Source: Gordionus sp. m RMFG-2023
Lineage: Eukaryota; Nematomorpha; Gordioida; Chordodea; Parachordodidae
Assembly (NCBI RefSeq): GCF_954871325.1
Contig: NC_088778.1
Coordinates: 24,971,120 to 25,035,119, forward strand
DNA: 64,000 nt
Reading direction: 5' to 3'
In this document: positions 26,201-41,200 of the stretch, piece by piece
Numbering within the stretch: position 1 is the first letter of the stretch
How the letters are laid out: every line of letters starts with the position of its first letter
The notes under the pieces: model-generated
The model's input: the letters and a program-made list of their open reading frames with translations, nothing else
Told to the model about the DNA's origin: nothing
Database searches by the model: none
Program-made: the position numbers and the translations under genes

Positions 26201-29200
26201 ATATAACGTGCCTCCAACCGTGAAACGATCTAAGGATAAAAATAAGTATATTAAGTACAATTGGAATTGAAGGTTTGATACTTTATCGCATGATCGAAAG
26301 ACCTTGTAATAGTTTATTATTTCGAGTTTATGATAAAACTTATTAGCATAATACCAAGTGATGCGGTTATTGTTATGGACAATGCATTGATCCAAAAAAG
26401 CCATCTTATTCATTTAAAGAGCGAATAGAATATTTACCACCCTATTATCCGCAGCTTAAGCCAATAGAAATTTTTTTTAGAATGTTAAAAACAAATATCA
26501 ATCAATCAATTCCCGATTAAATACAAGACACGAAATCTTTCATAAAATAAAATAAAAATCTTAATGAATTTACTATTCCTTATGACTTTTCGAATTATTA
26601 TAAGATGCATCAATATTTGGTGATTTGTTATCGAGGACAACTAATGAGTTAAGATAAATTATAAAAATATAATTTATATTGAAATATATTTTATGGGAAT
26701 ATGTAGAAAATGGAATAAAGAAAAAACGAAAATCAAGATATCAAATTTTTTAAAATTATAATGTATTTTTTATATTTGTTTTGTTATATATAATATATTG
26801 GATAGTCATTTATTTTTTACACATTGTTAAATGTGAGTAATTTTTTTAAGGGTTAGTTGTAGAGAGTAATTATAAGGTTAAAGGTTAGCTTTTTTTAAAG
26901 GTTAGTTTTAGAGAGTAATTACAAATATACTATTTGTATATATAAATTAAATTTTATAGCAAGGTTTTTATAATTTGAGAAAGTTTTATTTATTATATCT
27001 AACATGATTAGTAAATTTAGAGCTAGTGGGGCTTGCTAACATAGACGTCAATTCATTTGAATGATTTTTTTTAGTAATTGTTAGATTATTCAATAAGGTG
27101 CGAAAATAAAAATCAACTAAATTACAAAAGTATGTAAATGATTATCTAGAAGTATACCAAAATTTGATAAATTGATATTTTAATGTAATTAGGGCATTTA
27201 GGTATATGAAGATTGTAAATCAATAAGGATCATTAGCCAAATAACAAGTGAATTTATCTAAATTATCTGTTTTATTTTTAAGATATAAACACAATAATTT
27301 TATGTAAATTTTAAACAATATAATCAAATTTTAGCAATATTTAATAATGGATATTACAGTGTGTGTATGATTTGTTTTAAGACATTTCTATATATTTGTA
27401 ATAACTTTCTTATAAAATTGTTTGACTTGCTATAAATATTGTAAAAATAATAAATATAGCAAGTTAATCAATTTTTTTAAGAAAGTTGTTACAAATATAT
27501 GGAAATGTTTTACGACAAATTATATTACACTATGTAAATATAAATCTAAATTGTATTTGCAAAGAGATTAAAATATTATTTATGTTCTTATATTTTAACA
27601 TATGATGGATTAAAATTATGATGAAATACTATTATTGTATGAGTATTCAATATAATTAATATAATTTAATATTTTATTTGACATGTTTATTTTAGGTTTT
27701 CCTAGATCAAACTTCATGAGATATTACGAGATAGAAAGTAAAATATTTGCATGAAAAATAGTAAAAAAAAAATACAAAAATATTTATCTTTGTTGTAAGT
27801 TAGATTATATAATGCATAACCGAAGAGTGGTACCATGCAGAATGTGCCAAGGATGGGCACATGGTACATGTTCAAACTTCGATAATTTTTTTTATATGTC
27901 TAAAATGTATAAAATTAACCAAAATAGTTTCAATTAATTTATAGGAAAGGAGACCATGATTGGCTTTCACTGTCTAAAAAGTTGTCAAACGAATCTATTA
28001 ATTCAGATATTTAAAAAAATTCTGATGAAAGAAAGAAAGAAAGAAAGGAGAGAAATAAAACATGAACTGACAATGTGGGACAGTCGAGTGCCACCGAAAG
28101 ATCACATTTCTTAAGTATAAAACTAATTTCCATTTCTTCTTAAAAATTGAATAGCAGCTAGGAATTAGACTAACCAATTCGATCTGAAACATGAATTAGA
28201 TCTTGAATAATAAAATGAATTTTTAGGAGAAAAAAAAATATTTGATGATGAGGAAGGTTCCCAATAGAAAAATATCTATAAATTTTTCTACAATTTACCA
28301 GATGAATTTGGTGTTGGAACCATCAACAAGAGAACCCAAGATGACTTGTAGACATAAAATTAGGATATATTCTATGATATGTATAAATAAGATATATTAT
28401 ATGAATAAAATATATACTGGCACTGCAAGGGTCACTCTTGTAATTTTCAGAACATATGGGATCATATGACTCAGTTGGCTGACCCTCTTTGCAATTGGTA
28501 GCTAGGCGAGTGTGATCCAAATACTTTTTAACTCCAATCACATTCGTATCATTCAATTTATGTAAGCATTCTACGGGAAGTAAATATAAATATATATAGG
28601 AATACATTAGTTAAAATGTTTACTATTTTGCCTCTTGTTACGATTTTAATTTTTTTTCTAGCGCTTTTTAAAATGTTAAGAATCTCATTTTTTCGAACAT
28701 GTATTCTAGCATGTATAGAATATATACTCTGTGATTTATTTATAATTTCTATAAATTTTAAAACTTTATAGAAATTATTAGTTTCTTTGTGGATTTTTTC
28801 ATGCACATTATAAATAACTAAATGGTTCATCACATTGTCTAAAATTCAATGGTTAAATATACTTTTCATGAAAGATTAATTTTCAAAAGACAATATTTTT
28901 TAAAAATATAAAAACTCGCTCAAAAAATTTTTTAAAATTGAAAAATAAATAAGATACATTGACGGAAAAAACACTATATATATCGTAATTTCTAACTATC
29001 GCAATTAACGGGGGGTTGCCATTGTCCATTTTCTTGACATTTGATAATTTCGGATGAACCGTCAAGCTTCCTCGAGTGGAAACAAGTGACCTTAAATTTG
29101 GCCCCCACTTTGTATAACATAGCTTTTTGTGGGTTGGGATTTTTCTCACCTGCTCCCAAACCAACAGAACCTTCTTCATCTTTTTGTTGATTATTCGGAT

Positions 29201-32200
29201 TTTCTTGGTCAGTAGGATTTGAAGAGGTATGCCTTGAATCCAATATAGATGAAGTTGAATCGCGATTTATTGGTTTAGTGGGCATAGTTTTTCTCACTTT
29301 TTTCATTATTTATTTTGTATTTTGTATTTAGTAATAATTTTCATAAAGGTTAAACATCCTTCTCCTGTTTTATTAACACGGTCGGACGCTTCACAAATAC
29401 ACTATATTTTGAGCTGATCCCAAAGAGGATAGCATGTGACTATTGAAGCCAGAATAGTACCCTTAAAATAAAAATCAACACCCCCTATTTATTTTTGATC
29501 AACCTTAAATTTACTCTAAAGTACTTAATTAATCCTTATTATGTTTAATAGTAAATTATTATAATTTTATATTTAGATCCTCATTCTTTTGGTGGGTAGA
29601 CTATCATCTATTGATGGATCAACGTACTCAGAATACGGACCTTAGCCTAAAAAAATCATTTTCAAATTAAATTTCCTAAAAATGTATAGTTTCTATATTA
29701 TCTATTTCAAAGACCCTATATTGAGGGCTTGGAATATATTTAGTTTATACAGATTAGTTTGATCTTATTAAACCTAATGAGGTTTGAACAAAAATTGAAC
29801 CAACATGCCCCAGTCTTCCATATCTTTGAAGGCCGCGAAGGTATTTAGACGAAATGTCAAAGGTATTTGCTAATTACCTTTCAATGTTGGCGTCCATTAT
29901 AGGTAATGACACTACACTAGTTATAGCTAGCTTCAATGTATCTGAAATGTATTCAGCAGCGTTAGTATTAATATCATATCTTTTTAACGGTATACTTAAT
30001 GTCGTGAAAATAGTTTAGGTCACAATTATTTGTATAAGATATATTTTTTTATAAAGTAACCAATATGGCAAAGTGAAAGTGTAACACATCCAGTTAGAGG
30101 AATATGAAGCACATAAGTTGAAGTTATAATGTATATTATATTAAAAAGTAGTTATCAGATTCATTTGCTTTTTAGCAGAGGCAGTATTACACAACGAGGG
30201 AGGGGGTGCCTAGCATATGCCTTATTAAATTTGTAAGGGAATGCATACATTTAAAAAAATGCTCTGATTATGAAATCTTAGGAATCTGTAATGAATCAAA
30301 TGCACAAAAGGAGTTATCAGTTTCATTTCCTTTTAGGCAGAGTCAGATTACTCAACGGAAGAGGTGGGGGGGGGTGTGCGAAGAATATGCCTCATTAAAT
30401 TTGTAAGAAAATGCATACATTTAAAAAATTGCTTTAATTAGGAAATTTTAGAAATATGTATGTAATCAATCAGATTGACATCCCATCTCTCATTGTATGA
30501 AATGTCAAATTAGATTGATCATATTTGGGGGAAAATATAGGGGCTTTCATTTTCATGGCATAAAAGCAAATTTTGATCTAATTGCAGTCAAAGATTTTAT
30601 GACCTAAAAATATTTTTTTAGGAAAAATCGTTTTTATTAAGCTTCTAAGGATGTTGGTGATGATTCTAATAAGTGAAAAAAGATGTTCATGCACTCTATC
30701 TTATCTTTTACCTTGCATCTATTATGAATATTAACAAGCCTCTAGGAAAAGTAAATTAAATCTAGACTGTGAAGCTTTCGTTTAAATTAAATCTTTTATC
30801 TTTGTGCAATAAAAATCTTCTGTTTTGTGTTATTTTTTTATTGAGGCGGGGTTAATTATTTTAAAAATGCTGATGCTTCTTTTTCAGATGGGAGTTAATT
30901 TATTTTAGGGGGATTCACTTCAGAGGCTTAGGGGGATTAGGAGCCACTATGAATATTTTTAAAGTATATAGATACATAAAGGTTGTATCTGTTGGTATTA
31001 TATATGTAGCCTATCAAGATACATTCAAAAATTGTTTTTTTCTGAATATTTTATTTTAAAAATTCTTAAATTTTATACTTTTTTTATTGTTTATAATGAT
31101 TTTTTTTGTGGGAGGGGAGAGGTAGGAGGGGGTGTGTAAAAGAATTTTTAGTATATTAAAATGATATTTTATATTTCCGAAGTGGGAGACGTTCTTATGC
31201 TCTATCCCACTTCGCTACACCTATTGTGTTATTCATAAAATGTTACTCTTCAATACCTTCTAGTGCATTGCCGGAGTCGAGAAGACGTTTAGTCTAATAT
31301 AAAAATGAGATTATGGATAAATGCGTATGCCTCTAGTTTGAGAATATTTGTTCAAATATATAATTATATTATGTAAATAAATATCAAAGTGAAAAAATGG
31401 TTTCTATTTATTTCAAATTTAGAGTTTTAACAATAGATTTTCCAATTCGGACTTTATGCACACATAACATAATATTATAAAAAATTGATTTTATATGTAT
31501 ATTGGAAAAGTTATTATTATACAAGATACTTTTCATCGTTACATTGCTATGCCTGTATTACAGAATCATTTTAAAGTATTTGTTAATATCAAGGACATAA
31601 TTAAAATTTTTATCTCCCTTTCTTGAAACTTAGAAATTCTATTATTTCTCCTGTAGAGCTGATATTCTTTAATATCTGCAATCAAAATAATTTTTCGATG
31701 TTAATCAGTTGGGCATGAGAAACAAGTTTGATTCAAGAATTAGGTTTACTATCAAATATCCTAAAACCCAAACTGCATATAAATTTCCAATGTAGTATTT
31801 AATAAAAATCTTCTGTCTATAGCTATAGAATTAATAAATTTCATAATATAAAAATGATAAGTTTTTCTTTATGGCTCATTAATTCTGAACCCTGAGATAT
31901 ATATTAAAAGGTAAATTCCTATACATTTTCATTTCTAATAAATTAAAATATTAAATAATGAAACGAGATAATAACCTTCATATATTGAATTTATTTAGAT
32001 CCTAAAAATTAAATCTTCAGCATCCCATTTTATCTGGGCTTTCAATCTATCAAAACGCCTAAACAAATGTTTTAATAATGAAAATACATTTTTTGATTCT
32101 GGATATAATGTGATATATATAAGCCTATTCGATTCGAATATACGAATGGAATAATTAATTATCCTATTAACGAATCAAATATTTTACTATTTAGACGAAT

Positions 32201-35200
32201 AATAAAATATACCATTCTTATTCGATTGGTAATTAAGTTCGTTCAAATATTCGTTTTTGAACAAGCCTGAAAAGAAGGGAAATAGAAATAACTTAAAATG
32301 TTCCATTTGGATTATAAAAAAAAAATGATAATAAAAAAAAATATATTTAAAATGTTTTAAGTATTATCCCTTTAATCGTACTTTCCTGAATACACAATTT
32401 GTCTCAAATATATAAATAATATCAAAAAGTCATTTTGGAATCCCTCCATTCTACTAAGAGAAATCCAATTTAAAAATGTAAGTGGCATGGGGCTTATTCG
32501 TATAAATAATTATACTCCAGCCAAAAGCAAAAACCGCGCGTTAATTTTGAATGTATGGTAAGCATATATTTTTCGAAAATTAGTATATACCCTGATATGG
32601 CGACTTTGTATTTTTTCTTGAACTTTGACGCCTCTTTAAATGATGGAATATTTTTGACTCATTTATCAACAGCAAAAGGGGATGCGATCTCTTGTTAATA
32701 TCAAAGTCTATTAGGTTACGGCACATAACTCTCAAAAATTCTTTAATAAATTTATTTCGGCTTGCGTTCGAATCCTTGGAGTTCACCTTGGTATGATTTT
32801 GATAACGTTTAGCCAAGAATTGTCGTAAATAGCCGAATTGGCGATATTTGTCGAGAAAATCGTAAAATTTATCCAGCATCGTTATGGAAAAGTTTAGTCC
32901 GTCGCTTATTTCAAGCATTTCGCACGGGCCTGTCTCATATAATAAATTTGTCAATTATAATTAAAAGAATTATTGTTTTAATTTTTATCAATTTTTAACA
33001 ATAAATAACCTTCATGTTTCCTGCTTCTTTTAAACTTCTTCTTAGATATAATTTTGTCAGCTTCGATCAATATCCCAGGACTTTTATCGAAAACTGGCTT
33101 TTGTATATCCGATAAAACCATTTCAGATCCTTTAAATACCTTGGTCATGTTGTCTAAATAAACTGAGAAGTTTGCGAATTTGATATTTGGATATGCACAA
33201 CCTGTAAATTTAAATGGTAATTAGCGGTTATCAACTTTGATTGGGAGAAAAATAAAATGATTATTAATTTATTGATTATTAAAAATAACAAAAATTAATT
33301 GAAAAATATAAATATTATTTTTCTATCATTAAAAAAATATAAATGACAGGGGACAAGAACCTAAAAAAAATTAGGATGAGGCTTCTGGAATGTTCCGAAA
33401 AAGAATATGAACATTTCAATTTAATTTTTTTATAGTGAGTTGTTTTGTTAAAAATCTCGATTTTGTCTATTTTTGAAAAATGGCTAAATTGAGATTTTAG
33501 TCTATAAATATTACCTATGCTATCGAACTTTTGCCAAATGAAGGCCAACCCCCGTTTTGTCACATTTTAACGAAATAACGATATACAAGTAATATTTTGG
33601 CTAAAATCCTTAATTCGACATTTTTGAAAATCGACTGCATCAAAGTTTTGATTAAAATGAATAGTGACTACTCATATAACTTCATATTACCTTTTTTTAA
33701 TTGCAGTTTTCTTTATACAACAAATAGTATATTATATTAGTATGATTTAAGATTCGAAAACTTTTTAAAATTTTGTATAATGAAAGATTACGCTAATTCT
33801 GTTTAGGAAGTTGAGCGTTGGAAAAAATTTTCTTTTATTTTATAATAACATCGCCATACAAATGTAATGGATAATCATCTTAATATATTAATGCTTCTAT
33901 TTCTATGTAAGCTACTTTATATGATAAAGAGGAAAGAATATTAATAAAATTTGTATATGCGGTAACATAATGAGACCAAACATTTTATTGACCAAAACGG
34001 GAAAGGAACGCTAAAATTTTTTTATTGATGATGCCTTTAAGTCTACAAATCTCGGTCTCGCTCCAGATAATGTCTACAAGGCCGGGCAAAATAACTTTTT
34101 TTTATGTATATTTGATGAATCCTGATATTTCGTAGAAGTGATAATCCGTAATAGTGTTTTTAATTTAACTACACTCAAATATTATAAATAGTTGGATATT
34201 TTGGTTTAGGCCTTGTATTTAAAAAAAATTAAAAACGGGTCTGGCACAAACTTAATATACACAGAGCCGGGCCAGACCTTTACCTTCCATGGTAAAAAAT
34301 AGATTATCTGCTAAAGTTAATAAAATGAAAGTAGGGGTTAAACCACATACATTTCGGTTTAGGCCTTGTATTTAAAAAAAAATTAAAAAAGGGTCTGGCA
34401 CAAACTTAATATCCAGCCGGGCCTAAAATTTTGCTATTTGCAGACCTTTACCTTCCATGGCAATAAAATAGATTATCTGCTAAAGTTAATAAAATGGAAG
34501 TAGGGGTACCTGGGATGGTGTGTTTTCGGGACAAGTATTTCCATCTCAAATAACTTAAAAACTAATAAACTTTAAGATTTGAAATTTAAACCAAATATGT
34601 ATTTTAATAAGGTTCTTAAGTAGGTTTAAAATAGTTTTTCGAACAAAATTGCTCATGAAAAATTTAATGCAAATTTTAATTTTAACCAAGAATAACTTTT
34701 TAAAATTTTACATTTTCACTAATAACTTCTTTTGTAAAAGTTGCTCAAACTTAATATTAATTCTAAATGACAAAAAAATCTTCGTTTTATCATATATTAA
34801 AATACTGGCAATTTCTTCAAATTAAATTTGAATTAATTGCTAAGACTTGGGGCTTGGTTTTGGTGGGGCACGTATTAACCTTTTAAGAAATGATTATTTT
34901 GAATTAAAATTTTTTTATAAAAACATTAGAGCCCACTCGTTTGTTTAGGGCCACTTGTGACTTTATGAAGATGATTGACTCATTTTTTATAAATTATAGG
35001 ACAGTTTTAGACAACAAGTTCTTCCGGCTGATATGAACCTAATAAATTTACATATTTGACGATTTATTTTTATTTACTTATATAATTTAAAAATCTATAA
35101 ATATAGAAGCGCTATGACACGCAACGCGAAAGGATAAAAGGTATCTTGGGTGTTTTTCATAATTCTTACATTTTTTAAAATTTCATATTAATTAAAAACT

Positions 35201-38200
35201 AAATGATTTTTTAAATATTAATTTCTTCAAACTACGTTTAAAAATCTTGGAAAAATTGCTTTCTCTTAGCACTTCAATTTTTTATGGACAAATATAACCC
35301 CGGTCTATCTTAAATTTATCAATATAAAATTAAAATTAGATAGTTTTATCCTTATAATTATATCCTAAATAATGGTTTAAAAAGGTATAAGATAAATAGC
35401 CTCTTAGTGAAAAGTTATTTATATTTGATTTTGATATAAAGATTTCACATCTAGTTCTGATGAGGGCTGGGGATCCTAAATACTAAATATCGGCAAAGCT
35501 CTGGTCAGAGGTTTGTTTCAAAAATACAATATTTTACAGCTTTTTTGCTCATCGAAAAGATTATTTATCATACATGCTTGAAACTCTAAAACTAATGGTT
35601 CAGGGGATTTTAAACATGGGAATATATATGTCGCCAAAAATAATATTTCCGTATGAGCGCTATTTAAAAATCAGGATCTGCATCTATCATCTATAATAAC
35701 ATTAACAATCTTCAAAAAATAAAATTATATTACTGCTATAACCTTTTAAACAAGGACTAGTTTCATTCCAAGTACCATTTTTGCAGACCTTTGACATAAC
35801 ACCGTTAATTTCTCCTATTTTACAAGAGGTGCTTACCACTTCACCATCAAAATACACTATTTTGGGGCTATCTTCCGACTTTGTCGAAGGGTCATCAAGA
35901 ATTAAGGAATCATTCTTACAAACTTTTTTTTAAAAAAATGCATATAAATTTCTTTAATTTTATGTATAATAAATAATATTTATTTTGTATTATTTATTAT
36001 TGTAAAAACCTACGCCTAAAATATACTCTATTTGCATAAAACGTTTTGGAGCACTTTGTAACTTTGTAAATAGACCTTTCTAGCGCCATTTAAAATAATG
36101 ATTAGGAAAAAACAAACTTAATGTATAAAGTTGTGTTAATAAAAAAAATAGAACCTTTAAAGCAACCCTTCACATTAGGCAGCCAACCCCCATTTAAACA
36201 TGTCATGTTCGTTTCTTTTAATCCAAATCCTTCATGGCATTTTATTCTCAACTGCCCGTCTTCAACAACCAACTCAGCATTAAGAATTTTAGGTATAGCG
36301 CAGCCTATGTATAATAAAAAATATTTCTCGTCATTAATATTTGAATCAAAATTATGATGATTTTGTTAAGGAGTCTCTCTCGGGCTAAATGATATAATTT
36401 ATAAACTCATATAATTCCGTTTCAAAAATAAAAATTCCGTTTAATCGAAAATAAAATTTATACCTCTATATAACTAAGATTTTTCTGAAGGTATTTTTAT
36501 AAGTTTGACATATACCCCCCCCCCCCTCCAACCAAATTTTTGGGGGTGGATATTCATAATACCATGCCAAAAGTAAGCCCGAACACCCTCAACCCTATTT
36601 CGACATATTGTAGATACATATTTTAAAAAAGGTGTATTTATATATATATATTTAATTCCACTTTTCTTATCTTACCAGATATGGGAGGAGAATTGCTCCA
36701 ATGACCATTATTTTGACATTTAGTTGAAGGGAAGCCAAGCATGGTTGTATTAGAACTCCAGTCTATAATAGTTCCAGGATTCGTAAATTTAGAGGACGTA
36801 TTTGGGAAGTTGGAATATATTCCCAAGGATTTCAGAAATTCGAACTTAAATAGCAAACATCCATTTTCTAGTATTTACAGGATTAGGACGACAATTTAAT
36901 TTTAAAATTAATTTTACATTTAAAAAATTAACCATTATACATTTTAAAATTTCAATAAAAATAATTATATACTCAATTTAGACTTACTATTTTTATATTA
37001 TATTATATAACATATTATATTAGAGAAATTTGATTCATTTAAATATTAAATATTCTCAATTTTATAATGGTGTTTATTCTATCTCTATTTGACATTGAAT
37101 TTACCCCTGCATGATTCCTGCCTAATAGAATTTCATATATATCTTCTCTAGTTTTCTTTGGATTAATCCTAATAGTAGGACTGATTTTAAATGGATTTTA
37201 TTTCTTGATACCCAGTAAAGTTTTAATGATTTAAATCTTAATGCTGGCCATATATAAATCCTTCTACAGGATAACTATTTTTTAGTCGAATTCGTAGGAT
37301 ATCATGATGTCTCTTCTTGTAACAATTATGCCACCAAGAAATATATGAATGATTGGGTCAAAATGTTGAACTAATATTTCTTATTATTTTAAGTGTTTCT
37401 TATGCTATTTACAAAGGTCAGGCTTCCAACACCTTTTGATCTCATAAACCTCATATAATTCAGCCCTCTATATATACATAGTAGTTCGTTTTAAACAAGA
37501 GTAGGGGAAATGTGCCATAAATGGCCATGTGTGAAGACTGGCCACCACCCTTATCTATTGGCCAATTTCTCTCAAAATTGGCCAAAATATGTATATATAT
37601 ATGATATGTACCTTACCTAAGTTCATTTATTGAATAGAGCAATTCAATAAAAAAATATTTCAAATAAACTGTTTTTAGTACCTCTTTCTGGAAAAATCAC
37701 GTTACACATTTTTTTGTTTGGTGAAAAAATTACTAATTTAGATTACTGATATATATTACCCTTAGGCAATTAGCATTATTCACCCAAAAAATTAGACTTT
37801 AAAAGTTTAATTTAATAGACATATAAAGACGCTTAATAATAATAGAAAGCTGAGGATTGACTGGCTATGTATTGATTGACCACAATACGCACATTCACAT
37901 ATTCATAATAAAATAAAAAGCTCTTGCAAAACAACATTTGGTGAAATAAAATGATGAACAAGCTTAAGAATGTTTAGTAAAATGATCATTAAGATTTTAA
38001 TTTATATTATCATTAAATAGATGTGGTAATAAATTGAGATTTTAATACTAATTTTAGTGTATAATTAATTTTTTATATAACTAAAAAATGTAGAAACATT
38101 AACATAGGTCTTTTACAAGTATTTCATATTATATTATTTCATATTTATAATAAAATTCTTAAATAATACTTTCACATAATCTCATTTAGCTCATAAAGTA

Positions 38201-41200
38201 TTTTTTAAAGATTAATATTTCTACACAGTGATATAAAATTTGTTTGGTTATTAAACATAAATTTTAATACCTTTTTTCAAAAAGCAAAAACATGGCCATT
38301 CATGGCACATTTCCCCTAATAAAAGACTTCATTTTAATTTCTGATTATAGGAACCTTAACATTATTAGTTCATTTTAAAACGGGAATCATACAAGAGGAG
38401 AACATTCCATTTTTTTAGGTCAGAGTTCAATTATTATATTTAAGAGCTCGTGGTAATCTATTTTTTTTTAAATAATCAATAATTGTTCTTTTATGAAACA
38501 TAGATTATAAGAATAAGTTAGGCGTAATAATGATAACTAAATATATACTATATAACTATCCTATTTTATGAACTCTCTTTGGCATGTTGCTGCATAAATT
38601 GTTTCCCTATTAAAGATTTCCAGTCATAAAACAAATCATAGGGTGCTTGCTTGCATATATTTTTCAAGTTTAAGATATAATCTTCTCTGAATTAGTTTTA
38701 TAAGACCCTTCTTTAGAAATAATAGTTAGGTGACGTATAGAATATCTATAAATTATTTCTTAATTTATTAGGGAATATATCTTAATATCTAGTGATTTTC
38801 TACATCTCAATAAAAAGTATTAAATATACAGAGATTAGTTAGAAAACAATTTTTGATTTTTTTCAAAAAAAAGACGTTATTTATAAAAGATATATGAAAA
38901 TGGATGTAATTTATGAAGCGCTTTTATATTTTATCTTTAAACGTATATTTAAAATTTTATATATAAATTAATAAAAAATAAAATATTTGGTTTAAATTGA
39001 GCATTAATTATTTTTATAGAAATTAAAATACTTACAGGAAATTCTACGAAAAAAAATGCTAGATCGAAAAAATTATTATTTCTTATTCAATTCTCATGTA
39101 CATTAAAGTATTAACAGAACTCACACTTTTTTAGTCTTTTAAATACAAAAAAATAATATTTATTACGAAAAATTTGTTTAGAAATGCACTGTTTTATAAC
39201 AAAATATTTCCTTAAAAATGTTCACATGAAATATATCTGCAATATTTTTAAACCTTTGACTTTTATTTCAACGTAAAAAGTTTGTATCCTTGCTTCATAC
39301 ACCTTTTCCAACTCGAGTGGTTCAATTACGAGGGTCAAATTGTATAGGCCCGCGTCCTCCCTAACCACGCTTGGTATTAACTTTTCAGTTACTTCCCTAT
39401 ATTCTTCTTTCAAATTAAGTTTACCCCAAATTAACTTGATATTTGATCGATACAAAAATAAACTATTTTAGAACACAATATAAAATAATTTTTTTATAAA
39501 TTTTGCCGGCCCCGCCCGAACCCAAAATTTTTTTAAAAAGTTTTGCCGGCTCGGCCAGGCCCAAATTTATTTAAATATAGAAATTAATTTCTATAATTAC
39601 TTAAAATAAAAGACATATGTTATATAGCGTTTAGTTTCAATAAATTAAATCAAAATTTTTTATTTCATAAAAAATTCAATATAAAATTGGAAAATTTAGA
39701 TATATTTAATAAAATTTCCAAAATCCGACCCGACCCGGCATGAAATTTTTTAAAAATATTAGGTCCGGCCCGAACCCGATTATTTAAAATAGAATTTGGC
39801 CCGAGCCCGGCCCGAAGCCCGTTCGGGTCGGGCCGGACTCGGGCCGGGTACGGGCCGGGCCTAACTTTGCAGATCTCTAATGTAGATAGCCTTTTTTTAA
39901 TTACATTTTTAAAGGTAGAAAATGGTTTATGCTAATACTTAAGCAATAACAATCATTTTCTTGGCGGTTGACTTCAAGCAATTTTATGAGATTGCAAAAT
40001 ATTGCCTAGATAACATTGATTATTAATTGACTCTATTTATCACAATGTGAAATTATTCGAAAAAAAATATTATCAAATTTTTTTTAAAAAAAAACTCTCA
40101 AAAGGTGATTTGATCAACCTAATTCATATCGATAAAATTATCAAAATATGATTTTAAAAAAAATGTCCTAATCATAGTTTGGGAAAAAAAAACTAGAACC
40201 TGGAATGGGAACAATCCTAAGAACACCGGAAGTAAGATACATTAAATATTTCCAACAACCGGTTCTTAATATATATTTATTTATTAAAATTTTGTGTAAA
40301 CCTCATTTTGGAAAAGGAAACCAGAAAACGTAGAAACCACTTTTCAAAAAATGTTAGGAAAATCGTAAACTAAAACATTTTACCCAGAGTCTGATTATAA
40401 TATGGGAATTTATATTTTGTTTAATTTTACCCTATATTTGGTGTAAGTTTTGATTGAAAAAGATATCTTTAAGGGCATTGTCTCGTTGGCATCAATGGTA
40501 TAAATATCGTTACTCTTTTCCGTGATAATGTTGTTAGCATAAATTTTGATTACTGGAGGATCTGTATTATAAATATCATTTGAATTATAGTAATTAAAAA
40601 AAACTGGATTTGTATTTTATACATTCCTAAAAATGTGGCAATGAATACTTCCATGATATAGAAGTAATGCATTAAATTAAAAAATGTTCCTCAATTAATG
40701 TTTTTTTTTTTTAAAGTGGACGTATTTTATAATGGCATATCTTTATACAGAATCCCGAAAGAAAAGCCTGTGGAAAAAAAAACATGACAGAAAAAACTGT
40801 GAAAAAAAACCTGAAGGAAAAATCTTAAGGAAAAAATACCTGGCGGGAAAAAAAACTGCCGAAAAAAGAATCTGCGGAATTAAAAACTTAAAAATATTGT
40901 GTTGAAATAATTATTAAACACTATTTAAATGATAAATGTATTACATGTTAATATTGATTCATTCATTCATCGTTTCAAATATCTTATTTCATGCATAATA
41001 TTTATAGACAATAAATATATCCGTAATAACAAATTTTGAACAGTATTTAATTTTCTAAAAAAAAAGAGAATAAGTCTTCACAGGTTTTTACCTTAAGATT
41101 CTTTTTCCGCAGTTTTATCAGTCAAGTTTCTTTTTTCCACAGGCTTTTTTCCGATTACCCTTTATAACTGCTTAAGGACTTATTACAATTCATCCAAACA

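Noticed and set aside
28883-29179. Minus-strand ORF starting MKKVLLVWEQVRKIP
   Set aside because: It overlaps sushi exon 4 in another frame and has no domain or conserved pattern.
33315-33563. Minus-strand ORF starting MTKRGLAFIWQKF as an extra receptor exon
   Set aside because: It lacks cysteine modules and suitable phase-1 splice sites, and its AT-rich, Ile/Phe/Lys composition is typical of chance frames here.
36121-36357. Plus-strand ORF starting MYKVVLIKKIEPLKQPF
   Set aside because: It is antisense to sushi exon 2 of receptor A, which has the full cysteine pattern and splice sites on the minus strand.
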